Positions 20,246-30,769 are shown, counted from the first letter of the stretch. The stretch is 64,000 nt of DNA from Corallium rubrum (GCA_964035015.1 OZ036004.1:9572468-9636467), one strand, 5' to 3'. Translations and numbers: made by a program. The notes: generated from the sequence alone by a model not told the origin.

Positions 20246-20526
20246 CAGTGTGTATAAAAAAAAACTGAACCCTTAGAAAACAACCTATTGTAGTAGTTTG
20301 AAAGCCCTAAAAGCGCTGCGTTATAAATTAATCAACACATAAGTTAAACAGGAAGAGAAAAAGCTTTTAAATACTTTCACCATGCATACACTTCAAGTTA
20401 TCTTAATTTCCCAGGTGTATAAGACCGCGTGTTTTACGTATCTGTGGGTTCAGCGAAGTGCTTAGGGCTTTCAAACTACTACAATAGGTTGTTTTCTAAG
20501 GGTTCAGGTTTTTTTGATACACACTG
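20246..20526 (+). mobile_element. 281-bp mariner-type MITE, intact copy
   Basis: CAGTGTGTATAAAAAAAAAC at the left and the inverse at the right, with TA at 20244-20245 and 20527-20528. The terminal repeats extend about 65 bp (through TAGTAGTTTGAAAGCCCTAA). It is noncoding. Confidence 0.9.
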
Positions 20527-20730
20527 TAGACCCTTTTAATAAGTGCAGAGGACGTCATTTTCCGCACTTGACGTCATTTTCGGAAAATGATACAAAATAT
20601 ACAAAAGCTAAGACAATCAACGAAATTGAAAATAATTCAAAAGAAAAATTGAAAGGATTTAAGGTCATAGGGTGAATATTACGTATTCTATATACTTATT
20701 AAAAGGCTCTATACCACATCGTTGCGTCTA

Positions 20731-20916
20731 AGGCCGCGTTTACACTATTACGGTACGGTGGTGGTCGGGATTGCGGTGAACGTTCCGTAACAAAAAAATC
20801 GTCTGTTTACACTATGATGGTACGGTAAATTTACCATAGCGTAGTGATTTGCAGCCGGAGTGCTAAGCGTAGTGACTACGCTACGGAAAATCACTCTGGA
20901 ATAGTGTAAACGGGCC
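20731..20916. mobile_element. GTTTACAC-class MITE, 186 bp
   Basis: The left end GGCCGCGTTTACACTATT and the right end AATAGTGTAAACGGGCC are inverse. CTAA (20727-20730) and CTCA (20917-20920) flank it and may be mutated TTAA duplications. The inside repeats TACGGTA and GTAGTGA motifs. Confidence 0.7.
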
Positions 20917-20944
20917 CTCAGTCAAAACCAGGCTTTTTACTATA

Positions 20945-21225
20945 CAGTGTGTATCAAAAAAACCTGAACCCTTAGAAAACAACCTATTGTAGTAGTTTGA
21001 AAGCCTTGAGCACTTCGCTGAACCCACAGATGCGTAAAACACACGGTCTTATACACCTGGGAAATTAAGATAACTTGAAGTGTATGCATGGTGAAAGTAT
21101 TTAAAAGCTTTTTCTCTTTCTGTTTAACTTTTGTGCTGATTAATTTATAACGCAGCACTTTTAGGGCTTTCAAACTACTACAATAGGTTGTTTTCTAAGG
21201 GTTCAGTTTTTTTTTATACACACTG
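20945..21225 (-). mobile_element. 281-bp mariner-type MITE, intact copy, opposite orientation
   Basis: It has the same ends and exact length as 20246-20526, with TA at 20943-20944 and 21226-21227. The internal segment is inverted relative to that copy. Long complementary arms of about 65 bp make it a strong hairpin. Confidence 0.9.
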
Positions 21226-21229
21226 TAGT

Positions 21230-22440
21230 GATTTTCCATATATCGGCACATTATCCCAACTGGTTTTAAACTGGGGGAAAATTGGCATATAAAGAAATAT
21301 TTGATATCTAAACCGGAATTCCGGATAACCCAATCAGTTATATCTTAGCTAGCTTAGCTGTTCTTATCCTAGAGGTTTAGTATTAGGGCCATCTCTTAAG
21401 CTGAAAAAACCTACGGTCAGTCGGCGGTAGAGCCAAACTGGAAGCACTTTTCTCACCTGCAATACAGTCTCTTATCTACACACGCAAAAACGCACACTGT
21501 GTCAGACCTGATGCAGAATGATGTCAGATCTGTTCAGAAAAATGTAGCGATCCCTGATACAGCCTGTTGCAGTATCAGCTATGAAACTGATACACCAATG
21601 ATATCATATCTGATCATACCTGCAGCTACAACAGACTGTTCAGAACAGATTCTGTCAAACTGTATCAGCCTGATACGGTCAGTGCTGTATCAGTTTGATA
21701 TAACAGACTGAGCAGGTATGTTGTCTATAAGGAACTGTCGCAGTCTGTTAGAAATTCTAACGACATGTTTATGCATCAGCGCTGGTACATGTCTGTAGCT
21801 GTCATGCTGTTTCAAGGCTCGCTACATTTCTCTGAACAGATCTGATATCAGAGCTGATCAGACTGTGCGTTTTTAAGTATGTACCGCAAATTTTACAGTT
21901 TTCAAAAATAGTAACGAAAAATTTCCCATTGCATGAATTGGCATCGTGTTCGTCATTTGCGCTATAAAGGTTTGACAGACCTGTGACAGTGTGACATGCA
22001 CTTCTTGTTTCTAATAAATCTGAGGAAATACATGTCAACACTTGACTTTAATATTTGTGGGATATTCACAACTTTAAAGGTAATGCTTGGGACGATATCA
22101 ATGGGAAATCCGGTAACAAAAAACAACAAACAACATACAGCCTGGCATATGCTGAAAGTCGATGATCAGTCTAGTCAGGTATAAAACCACGGACATTGTA
22201 CTGATTTCCTTTGTGTTTTCCCCATGAATTGTATTTTCTCTTATGATTCGTTAAATATATAAATATTTTAATTTTATATATAAGTATTTACATTCACTTA
22301 TGATTTTCATTTATTTCTTAATGGTTGATCATAATGAAAAATTATAATTAGTTAAAAACTAGTCATATTAGTTAGACTTGGGAAGTGCGGCTTCAGTCCG
22401 TTCAAAAACCTTAACATGCAGTTGATAAGCTCATCAAAGA
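21230..22440. other. unassigned DNA with CTGATACAG-type repeats
   Basis: At 21500-21870 motifs such as CTGATACAG, GATCTGTTCAGA and TCAGATCTGT recur on both strands, and AGACCTGATGCAGAATGATG is mirrored loosely by 21838-21870. This may be an old foldback. No protein-like frame was recognised. Confidence 0.4.
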
Positions 22441-22454
22441 AAAAAGAATCATCT

Positions 22455-22700
22455 TTATTTTTTATTTATTTACAAGTTTCGCCAATGACAATACATAAAT
22501 GATATTACAAAGACAAAGGCAGGAACTGACCACAGAGACTAGTCTCCAATAACGGGGTCCCATCATTTTACAACACTTAGTCTTTCCATGGTTTTTCTGA
22601 CTGAAGTTTTAATTTCAGTCAAAAAATTTTTGCCGAACCAGCGTCTGTAGTCTGTAGGTGAGATTTGAGCCAAAGCTTTCTGCTTAAAGTCGTCGTTAGA
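22455..22700 (-). pseudogene. 3' end of an unidentified gene or transposase with poly(A) signal
   Basis: A minus-strand frame of 45 codons (22700 to stop TGA at 22563-22565) reads SNDDFKQKALAQISPTDYRR, then WFGKNFLTEIKTSVRKTMER, then LSVVK and a stop. A stop codon at 22701-22703 or an unseen splice junction closes it upstream. About 100 bp downstream, overlapping AATAAA signals lie at 22456-22475. The basic, aromatic C-terminus followed by a short 3' UTR looks like the end of a real coding sequence, perhaps a transposase or a retrocopied gene. I cannot name the family. Confidence 0.4.
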
Positions 22701-22704
22701 TCAA

Positions 22705-22980
22705 ATATACTAAGTGCCTATACCAACCGGCTTCTCTATTACGCCCCTCTCGCAGGCTATTAAATTATGGAAGCTTATTGGGAAAATAAGAAAAATTAGA
22801 GTTTTAATGGTGCTTATTTAGGGGAGTTATTAAAAAGCAGAGCTTCAAGGGGGGGGGGGGGGGGGCTTAGTCTAGGTGGTGTTTTTTAGAGAGGGGACTG
22901 AAAAGGATGCTTACCAGAGAGGGGGCCGTATTAGAGAGGGGGGAGGGACTTACTAAAAAAAATGGAGTTATAATAAAGAC
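22705..22980 (+). repeat. TTATTAGAGAGGGG minisatellite, left half
   Basis: Degenerate 15-20 bp units (TTAGAGAGGGGACT, CCAGAGAGGGGGCCG, TATTAGAGAGGGGGGAGG) start after a decayed lead. A G run of about 18 lies at 22850-22867. The array resumes at 23705 after a foldback. Confidence 0.6.
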
Positions 22981-22984
22981 TTAT

Positions 22985-23700
22985 TAACCGAGCGTGAGGT
23001 CTGTACCAGTGAAATATCGGACCGATGTTTTTTTAGTACGAACCGAGACGAGCGCATGGAGTTGAGGTCTGTGCAAAAAACAGAGGTCCGATATTTCACT
23101 GGTACAGATCGAACAAGCGAGGTCAATAAGTAGTTTATTATATGGCCATAAATGTTAACTTGTGAACGTTCTGTGAAAACTCGACCCATCTTTCTTGCGA
23201 ACAAAACGAAAATGGCAGACATTTTCCCATTTTTAAAGTACTTTCCGTAGCTAGAATCCTGAACTTTCTACCCCAAATACTATTTTTCAATTGCTTTTGC
23301 ATGACATATTGCTCAAGATCGTACGCTAAGTAGTTGAATAAAAAATCATCTGAAATTCAAATACTTGTGAGAAGTAAATGTTATATTATTACGAACAATG
23401 TTACGAACGTTTTGGACATTTACGTTTTGGACATTTTAAAAACTTTCACAAAACGTGGAAACTCGAACTATACATCAGATGAAAGCTTATAAAATTTCTA
23501 ACAGCATTGCACGATATATTTCAACAATGAGTAGTTCTGAAACTATAATCCATCTTGTTGCATATACCGACTGATATGACTGCCAGATTCCGCTCTGAGC
23601 GGGCGGATACGGGAAATATCCGACCGCTTATGAACCAATCAAATTACAGGATTTTCGTATTCGGACCTCTCAGCGCTGCTGCCATATAATAAAGTGTGCT
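22985..23700. mobile_element. foldback element within the minisatellite
   Basis: GGTCTGTACCAGTGAAATAT, then CGGACC, is mirrored at 23083-23107. Further out, ATAATAAAG motifs border it (22970 and 23688), and CCATATAATAAAGTG at the right resembles the inverse of TTATTATATGGCC at 23135. The right border returns directly to the minisatellite. There is no coding frame. Confidence 0.5.
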
Positions 23701-23875
23701 TTCTGAATGGGATGTTTATTAGAGAGGAGGGTTTTTAGAGAGGGGCCTTATTAGCAAGGGAGCTTTATTATAGAAGGGAGCGTATTGGAGAGGACGGGTT
23801 ATTAGAGAAGCGGCTTATATTAGAAAGCACTGTTTATTAGAGAAGGTTCTTATTAAGGACGCGGCGGTACTAACA
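23701..23875 (+). repeat. TTATTAGAGAGG minisatellite, right half
   Basis: About nine degenerate units (TTTATTAGAGAGGAGGG, GGTTATTAGAGAAGCGG, GTTTATTAGAGAAGG) continue the array interrupted at about 22980. Confidence 0.6.
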
Positions 23876-23879
23876 CCTT

Positions 23880-24800
23880 TTCCCCTTGTGAGTTGTTTGG
23901 TGTTTTATAAAATGATAGAAATAATATACCCTGATCACGTACAACACCTTTGAGTTTGTAAAGTTTTGTTAATTATTGCTGTACGTTAAGGGTCCGTCAG
24001 TGAGATGTGGTTAGAGCGTCCAGTTAGCATTTGAAAAGTTGTGGTTTTGGGACATTCTAGTATCTCAATGAAGATCATTCACTTTTTTTTAAGAAGTCAA
24101 GATTTGGTAATGGGGGCTGCTATGCGGCGAAGAAATGCCCTCTATACCATTGTGAAATGTGCTAGTGCGTATGTAACGAAATCCAAGAGAAAAAATATGT
24201 CTGCATAGTGCTAGTCTGTATAGGCAGTCGCCAACATAGACAGGATATTAATCCAGACCAATCTGGCAAGCTCTCAGGACACACACAATAAGCGAGTAAT
24301 AGTGATTGCCTACAGGAAGAATGCATTTGTTTCAAGAGTGATTGCCTGTCTCCGGTTTTTAAGGTGATTTAATGCTTAGGCGGGGGAGCCTTTCGATAAG
24401 ATCATTGTAATTTCCCCTTATCAGTCGCTTTTAATTTCCTGTTGCTGTTATATTGCTCCATGCCTGTAACTTCAGCCCAATGTATATAGAAAACCTGATG
24501 ACAACCGATCTTAAAGATGAAAGTCTCGCACGGTGGCGGTGATTCAGATAAATGCTCTTGAATCAATGCCACTAAGAGGATTTAAAAGTGTTCTCCGTTA
24601 GCCTTCCTTCTTAGGGCTCTTGTTGGGCCAGATTATTGGCAGTTTTTCATTAAAAAAATGCATAATGACGGAAAAAGCGTATAACTGCTCGCATATTCTA
24701 ATATTAAAAGTGCACGCCTTGATCCGTTCATTCGCCGAGTGCTGTCAACCGTTGGCGTTTGATTTCGGATTTTAATGCTTGATAAAGCCGCGGCTAACTC
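23880..24800. other. non-repetitive DNA upstream of a candidate promoter
   Basis: No repeat family from elsewhere in the window was recognised here, unlike most neighbouring stretches. Short GATA-type motifs (GATAAG near 24397) are present but not specific. Confidence 0.3.
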
Positions 24801-24810
24801 CCAATGCACT

Positions 24811-25045
24811 CATTTATATAAAAGGTTATAGAGGTGATCCAGCGTCGGAGTATTATTACGTTTTGTTCAATCTCCATTGAAGAGCCCCGGTGACCAACTG
24901 CGCGCGAAGAAAACGCAACAGCTATTTGCACAAAGAACTCCAAGACGTAACACAACACTTATATACAACGACTCTGTGAATTGAACGGACATCTATCGCA
25001 CACCCCAGCCAACCAAAGCGAGGTCAGTAGAAACAGCCAACTCAG
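24811..25045 (+). promoter_or_regulatory. candidate TATA promoter and noncoding first exon
   Basis: TATATAAAAGG at 24815 is a strong TATA box. Transcription would start near 24845. The following about 200 bp contain no obvious ATG and end in CTCAG at 25045, followed by GTAGGG, a good splice donor. This has the layout of a 5' untranslated first exon of a host gene. No downstream exon was identified, so it could also be a chance combination. Confidence 0.35.
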
Positions 25046-25995
25046 GTAGGGTACACTTATAATTTTCATACAGTCTCTTCCAAAGATCCTTAATTAAAAA
25101 TCGTCTTTTAACATTGATTTAAATCTAACTTTTCGAACAAAACATTCCTTTATTATTCCTGACGTGCCACATGTGGTACAATAGCGTTTGCTACTTCGTA
25201 CATAGCAAGCTGCTGGGAAGAGGGAAATTCCTTCGACTAATATGGCTACCTCTTTTTCCGTATATGTCCTTGTTATGCTAGCGTTTTCTTGCATTTGAAC
25301 CGCTGTGAGCACACGTGGCTGTGTATTTCGCCGTCGACGGCGTTGCATCGCGCTCGGCGTTGGTTCTCCGTTCTCGCGACGTGCCCATCTCGAGAACAGC
25401 TCTGCATGGTTATACAGTAATCTCTTTCGCTTCTGTCAACAGCTTCTTGACAAGATCCAAGCGCGTGTATAAATTGTGCTATCGTAGCCTGGAAATATTA
25501 CCTAAATCTGACGAACAGCTTGCATTTTTGCTATTAGCATATGGTTTTTGTATTCCGTGCAACCAACCTGAAGTCACATCTTGGATTTATTCTAACCTAG
25601 TACGTTATCAGAGCTGTCATATAGATCGTGTTCTCAACTTTCGCCCGACGCACGCTGTTTCTCCTTGTTTCCTTGTGACAATTAAGTGCGTCATTTAACA
25701 CCTCACTCGCTCTTAATAGCTCCACATTACGGTTCCCTATTTACCGTCTATCGAACATTACTGCGAACTGTTGGGTTTCTAGTATCGTTTTCGTCATCAG
25801 AAACTTAGGAATAGCTTAATAGATTCTGCTTCTGAGCTGATGCGTGCTTGCACAAAGCCAGCTGACAGCTGTTGTCTGTGTGTACAAATTCAAATGGCTA
25901 CAAATGTTCAAATGATGTATATATTTGTCATCAAGCTACTCCATGGACTTCTCGTGTTGATGCAAGCATTCTTTACTAATATTGTCTATTGAGTT
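25046..25995. other. unassigned DNA with small ATG frames
   Basis: A minus-strand ATG frame at 25094-25348 (84 codons, starting with an Arg run and containing YCTTCGTSG) and a plus-strand GTG-started frame at 25315-25698 overlap. Neither shows a recognisable domain. The stretch is richer in CpG than its surroundings and holds no identified repeat, so undetected host exons are possible. Confidence 0.3.
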
Positions 25996-26019
25996 TCCTA
26001 ATTGACCTAAACGTATTAA

Positions 26020-26965
26020 TGCGGTGTCATTTAAAGTCCTTGCCGTAAGGCGTAACTTATACCAGTGTTGTACATTTGATGGTCATACTGGCGAGCAACT
26101 GCATTCGCGTTGCCGTGTGAGATTTTTGCTCATAACATTGGACGTCTATATGGTTTGATTTTTGTGTTTTTGATGATTTAATGAACTAAAATTATTATTA
26201 CAGTATTATTTTGTCATGTGTTATTCTAAGGTTACACATTCGAGAATATTATATGAGCGAGCAACTGCGTGGTGTGATTGTCTTGTTTTAATAGCTAATT
26301 GGACGTTTATTTGGTTTCTTAAATGAACTAAAATTATCATTACAGTGTCATTTAGGCTTGCTTTATATGTCTAAGGTTACACATTTGAGCGTATTATTAT
26401 TATTATGAGCGAGCAACTGCGTTATAGGCTTGGCAAGCTTGCCTTGTCTTTAGCTAATTGTTAAATTGGACGTCTGTTTGTTTTTTTAAATGAAATAAAA
26501 GTATTTATCATTACGTACATTATCATTTATTTACAAGCCTTGGCCTACCGTTGGCCTACTTTTTGGCAGTGTAAACACGTCCTGGGTTGGCCAGGCCAGG
26601 CCTTGGCCAGAAAATCTGGGCTTGCTTCTTTTGTTGGCCTATGCTTTGGCTTTGGCCAGACTTGTGCTAGTGTTTACACGGCTTAAGATTACACAATTTG
26701 AGTATATTATTATATGAGCGAACAACTGCGCGGTAGGCTTGCCTTTTTAATAGCTAATTGTACGTCTATTTGGTTTTCTAAATGAACTAAAATTTTTATT
26801 ACAGTATCATTTAGCCTTGCTGTATATGTTTTAGGTTACACCTATTAACCAGTAATGTGCATATTATGCGCGTATGTTTGTTTTTGGCTTAATGAGGGTT
26901 TATTTTGTTGTTTATTTAGTTCGCTAAATAAACTAAATGTTTGCACAGTATCATTCAGCGAGTCT
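26020..26965 (+). repeat. ~155-bp tandem repeat, about five units
   Basis: The landmark GAGCGAGCAACTGCG (or GCGAGCAACTGC) occurs at about 26090, 26256, 26408 and 26716. Each unit also has AATTGGACGT, ATGAACTAAAATTAT, CATTACAG and GGTTACACATT in the same order. The spacings are about 165, 153 and 308 bp. The long gap contains a MITE at about 26530-26693. A partial unit lies at 26910-26965. Confidence 0.75.
26530..26693. mobile_element. GTGTAAAC-class MITE in the tandem array
   Basis: AAGCCTTGGCC and GGCAGTGTAAACACG face the inverse GTGTTTACACGGCTTAAG at the right. TTGGCC or GGCCAA-type motifs recur about eight times. Its removal restores the ~155-bp periodicity of the surrounding array. Confidence 0.6.
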
Positions 26966-27017
26966 TCTCGTTCTCGCTGCATACTGATAGTCTGCTGTCT
27001 GTAGGGATAGGGGTGAG

Positions 27018-27137
27018 TAAGCGGGAGACACCTGGGGGTCACTCATTCCTGGGGGTCACTCATTCCGGGGGGTCACTCATTCCGGGAGTCACTCATTCTT
27101 GGGGGTCACTCATTCCTGGGGGCGAGTCATTCCTGGG
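27018..27137 (+). repeat. 20-bp minisatellite GGGGGTCACTCATTCCT
   Basis: Six imperfect copies of a G-rich 17-20 bp unit. It is open in one frame, giving a false Gly/Ser/His-rich peptide. Confidence 0.9.
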
Positions 27138-27139
27138 TC

Positions 27140-27475
27140 CTAGTAGCTTAACAGTTATAGTCTCACCGGAGATCAGAAGGTTGTGGAATTGTTACCCACA
27201 ATTCTAACATTACTATGCTTGTGTTGCACGTGACGAGAATGGCCTTTCTTTTTCACCCCTTCATGCGGACACCTATGCAGCACTCCCCTTTCCCATATAG
27301 CCTATATGAAGGGCACCTATAGGCACTAGAGAAACGCCCATTTCTGTAGGACGTGTATACGTACGAGAAACAGGTTTTTGGGGCCTTGCACATCGAGTAC
27401 AGTCAGTACACGTATACGAGAAACGGTTTTTAAAGGTGTTTAGCCTACAGGCCCTACACCCCACCCGTTTCTGAC
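27140..27475. other. unassigned DNA with a repeated ACGTATACG motif
   Basis: GTATACGTACGAGAAACAGG and ACACGTATACGAGAAACGG occur 56 bp apart. No gene was recognised. Confidence 0.3.
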
Positions 27476-27479
27476 ACAG

Positions 27480-27714
27480 AGCTACGTTTCTTAATATGTA
27501 GAGCACTGTACTTGTATTAGCTGGAAGACCTTCGTATGGGATTTTTGCAACTGGTCCCGGTTTGGTCTGGTCTTAACATCATGTGTGTATCCCCCTACTC
27601 ACGAAACCTTTTATCGTCTTTAAATGTATATATTCTAACACTCGAATTTTCCTTCACCCCAAATCCCTAGAACATGCTATGTAATCGAGTGAAATGCCCA
27701 ATATTACTTCTAAT
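27480..27714 (+). mobile_element. SINE unit 1 of a tandem pair
   Basis: Its body, GCAACTGGTCCCGGTTTGG, then TTTAAATGTATATATTCTA, then CACTCGAATTTTCCTTCAC, is repeated at 27868-27990. The head is decayed, but GGAAGACCTTCGTATGGG preceding the body corresponds to GGAAGGCCTGTGTAATTG in unit 2. A 51-bp segment after GGTTTGGTCT is absent from unit 2. Confidence 0.55.
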
Positions 27715-27783
27715 AAACCCAATTCTCTCCTGGCATCACCACCTTAATGAAAATACAGAACTCGCGATCAAGCTCTCGGCAAC

Positions 27784-27990
27784 GGCCTCCGTGGCTCAGT
27801 GGTCAGAGCATTGCCTAGAATCGCAAGGTCGTGGGTTCAATTCCTACCGGAAGGCCTGTGTAATTGCATTTTTCGCAACTGGTCCCGGTTTGGTCTTTAA
27901 ATGTATATATTCTACACTCGAATTTTCCTTCACCCAAAATCCCTAGAACCTGCTATGTAATCGAGTGAAATGCCCAATATTACTTCTTCT
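27784..27990 (+). mobile_element. SINE unit 2 with tRNA-like head
   Basis: The head at 27786-27857 folds largely as a tRNA. Acceptor GGCCTCC pairs with GGAAGGCC with one mismatch, the D stem is GCTC/GAGC, and the T stem GTGGG/CCTAC encloses TTCAATT. A box TGGCTCAGTGGTCAGAGC and B box GGGTTCAATTCC are good. The anticodon arm has only a 4-bp TTGC/GCAA stem and an 8-base loop, so it is not a standard functional tRNA. The body matches unit 1. Confidence 0.65.
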
Positions 27991-28524
27991 ATCAAATATA
28001 TCTCTATGAAAAACACGCATGTAGTGTTTAGCCGAGTGAAATGCCAAATATTACCACTAATCGTTATCAGACCTTATCTTTTTCTATCTTGAACTGAGGG
28101 AATTTTGCTAATGCACAATTTATTGATCCTGGATCTCTGGTTTGTGTAGAGTGTTGACGTTAATGAGATAAGCGAGTTCCGCTAGTAATGGTGATATTTA
28201 CAAATTCCCGTTAGATCGTAGAGATACAGTGAAAATATTCACAATATTTTCTTGAGGCTAACATACACTTGGGAATTAACCATACATTAACCATACATAT
28301 ACAAAATGTTCAGCAGTTTGATCAAAGTAGCGGGGGGCAGCAGGGGCAACTGCCCCCCAGAGAAAATCCCAAATATGATTTTTGTAATGTTTATTATTTT
28401 TTATTAGTATTCAGACAGTTGTATAGTTAATAATTGTGCAACAACATCACATTTGTTCTGACAATGAATTTTGCGTTGCGTTCGCGCTTTATGCCTTTAT
28501 CCCGTTAGAGTAACTATTATTTTG

Positions 28525-28764
28525 CAGTCATTTGCTACTCACTTTTCACCAGAATGTTCGTAAGTTCCTTCCGAAGTTCGCAAGTTCGTTGGGAAGTTCA
28601 AAGCTCGTTTTAAACTACGCATTTGATTGACTGCTTGGTTCCTAGTAGCCGGCAATCAATTGCGTAGTTCAAAACGAACTTTGAACATCCAAACGAACTT
28701 GCGAACTTCGTAACGAACTTCTGAACATTTTGGTGAAAAGTGACAAGTGAGTTGCAAATGACTG
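28525..28764. mobile_element. foldback element with ~105-bp arms
   Basis: CAGTCATTTGCTACTCACTT through GCGAACTTG/GTTCG-rich DNA is mirrored up to GAGTTGCAAATGACTG. The centre is near 28645. AAGTTCG/CGAACTT motifs recur nine times inside. Confidence 0.75.
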
Positions 28765-28919
28765 TCGTTGTCTTTGTAAAAATGTAATACTGTAGTTTTT
28801 AGACAAAATCTTTTGTAAAAATGAGAGAATGTGTCTTAAAAAATATGTTTTAAAATGTTCAAAATTTTTCTCAAATATGTTGTCAGATCGCGGGAAATTG
28901 CATTTCAGAGACTCAAACC

Positions 28920-29185
28920 TCAAAAATTTTCAGGGGGAGCATACCCCCAGCCCCTATATAAGGGACTGTAGTACAGTCTACCTTTACATGATTCCGGAAC
29001 GAAATTTCAATCCGGAATGAGATTTCAATCCGGAATGAGAAACGGATTGAACTCAATCCGGAATGAGCTAATCTCAATCCGGATTCATGTAAAGAGATAA
29101 AGGGATTTGATCAGATGCGGAATGAGTTCAATCCGGATTGAAACTCAATCCGGATTCATGTAAACAGCCCCTAACGGTCAACCGG
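28920..29185. mobile_element. MITE with AATCCGGATT repeats, TTTACATGA ends
   Basis: The left border carries GGGACTGT, an extra 14-bp block and then TTTACATGATTCCGG. The right border ends TCCGGATTCATGTAAACAG, then CCCCTAA. Between them CAATCCGGA or its inverse occurs about nine times. The TTTACATGA/TCATGTAAA ends belong to the same design as other GTTTACA-class MITEs in the window. Confidence 0.65.
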
Positions 29186-29735
29186 TTGATTTATTATATA
29201 GGATTTCCGAAGAAACATGATATGTGCAAATTGGATTGTCAATTAATATTTAAAGGCGCTTAGCATGCCCTTGACATTTGGCGATACTATGTAGTAATAG
29301 ATGCGCAATTTTTTTTTATCAAAACGTTTTATGCGAATTATATAATAAGGTCAATTGTTTATTTTCTGAGCTATACAGTAAGCTCTGTGTAATAAGATAG
29401 TCTGATCATGGTCTGATAGACCCACTATTTGATTGGGAGTTGACAAGTGCTCAGATTCAGATCGAAGCGCAATGGAGATTAGAAACGCGTGCGTCGGTGC
29501 GTGTGGCGAGAACTGTCTTGGTGCACTTCAAAACATGCATGTGCTCACGCCACATATTTACGTAACGTCTACTAAGTAAAGGTGCACGCAAGGCCTCTCA
29601 GCTGCAGAAAAGGTTACATAAACCGTCGACGTCAGTGTGGTTCCAAGGACTATTAACTTAACGAAAACAGGAATTTAGGTAAGCGAGTAAGTTTATGTAT
29701 TGATTGTCCATTGGTATATAAACACGTAGCTAACA
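29186..29735. other. unassigned DNA
   Basis: No element or gene was recognised. AATTTAGGTAAGCGAGTAAG at 29672 contains a donor-like GGTAAGC without any supported exon. Confidence 0.3.
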
Positions 29736-29739
29736 TTAA

Positions 29740-30763
29740 GGGGGCGATTGCATGGAGCGGGCTAGCCCGGTAAGCCGGGATGATTTCAGGCCGAAATTCG
29801 TAATTAGCAAGTAAATGAGGGCAAAGGTACGTTAGTTTTACTTCAGTTTTACACTAATTAGTCTATTATTTATTTTGTAAGCCCATCCTTAATAAAAAGA
29901 TTGTTAAAGTCTTAGCTAACCCAGGAAAGCGTCTTCACGAAGACTAATTAATTTATTAAATCTTTGCTGTGTTTTCACAAACAACGTCGATGTTCTATTT
30001 TCAGTTCCTTTCAGCAATATTTATTCACACAGACAAACAAACGAACGCGTATCGAAGCGAGTTCAACAGTTTTTAAGCCCGGTTTGCCGGTGTCCTAGGA
30101 AATATGTCCCCCTCTTCGGAAATTTGTCCCCCCCCCCCCCCCCCCCCACCTCAGAATGATTCCTTACAGGATAATTGATATACGTGTAATGTGGACAAAA
30201 CTTTTTAAAAGTAAAAAATATATATTTCTGAATGATAAATTATAACAGCTAAATATATATTTACAAAAACTGCAATATACAAACTTATTTATTTAATAAA
30301 AACTTAGGCTTAATTTCAGTAATTTCTCAGTAATTAGTAGGACCCTTCAGAGATATATATTTTTTACTTTTAAAAAGTTTTGTCCACATTACACGTATAT
30401 CAATTATCCTGTAAGGAATCATTCTGAGGGGAACAAATTTCCGAAGAGGGGAACATATTTCCTAGGAAATCTGTCCCCCTGGGGGGACATATTTCCTAGG
30501 AAATGTGTCCCTGGGGGGACATATTTTTTGGGGGGGGGGGGGGGAGGGGGGGGGGACAAATTTACTGGGACACCGGGATGAAAACGATTACATGGACATT
30601 TTCATCCCGGTTAACCGGGCTAGCCCGGTTGCGACAACCGGAATCCCGGCAAACCGCGCTAGCCCGCTTGCCATGTAATCGAAATGTTAAAACAACATGC
30701 GTTTGATATATAAAGCGGGCTAGCCCAGTTAACCGAGTCAGCCCTGTCCATGTAATCGCCCCC
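29740..30763. mobile_element. GGGGGCGATTNCATGGA MITE, copy 1, carrying a nested foldback
   Basis: The ends GGGGGCGATTGCATGGA and TCCATGTAATCGCCCCC are inverse. TTAA precedes it (29736-29739), and TAAG or CTAA follows. GGGCTAGCCCGGT-type palindromes lie at both ends. A second copy at 52981-53540 aligns along the whole element except for the extra 30091-30572 segment. It is noncoding. Confidence 0.8.
30091..30572. mobile_element. foldback MITE with ATGTCCCC ends, nested
   Basis: It starts TGTCCTAGGAAATATGTCCC and ends with the inverse-type ACTGGGACA. Long arms mirror each other: CAGAATGATTCCTTACAGGA at 30152 pairs with TCCTGTAAGGAATCATTCTG at 30408, extending through TTTTTAAAAGTAAAAAATAT. CCGG lies on both sides. 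Homopolymer C and G runs occur at 30129 and 30530. The copy at 52981-53540 lacks it, giving an empty site. Confidence 0.8.
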
Positions 30764-30769
30764 TAAGGG

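Noticed and set aside
25315..25698. 127-codon plus-strand gene
   Set aside because: It starts with GTG, which is not a normal start in animals, and has no recognisable domain. It overlaps a minus-strand ATG frame of equal merit.
27786..27857. Functional tRNA gene
   Set aside because: The anticodon arm has a 4-bp stem and 8-base loop, the acceptor has a mismatch, and the segment heads a repeated SINE body.
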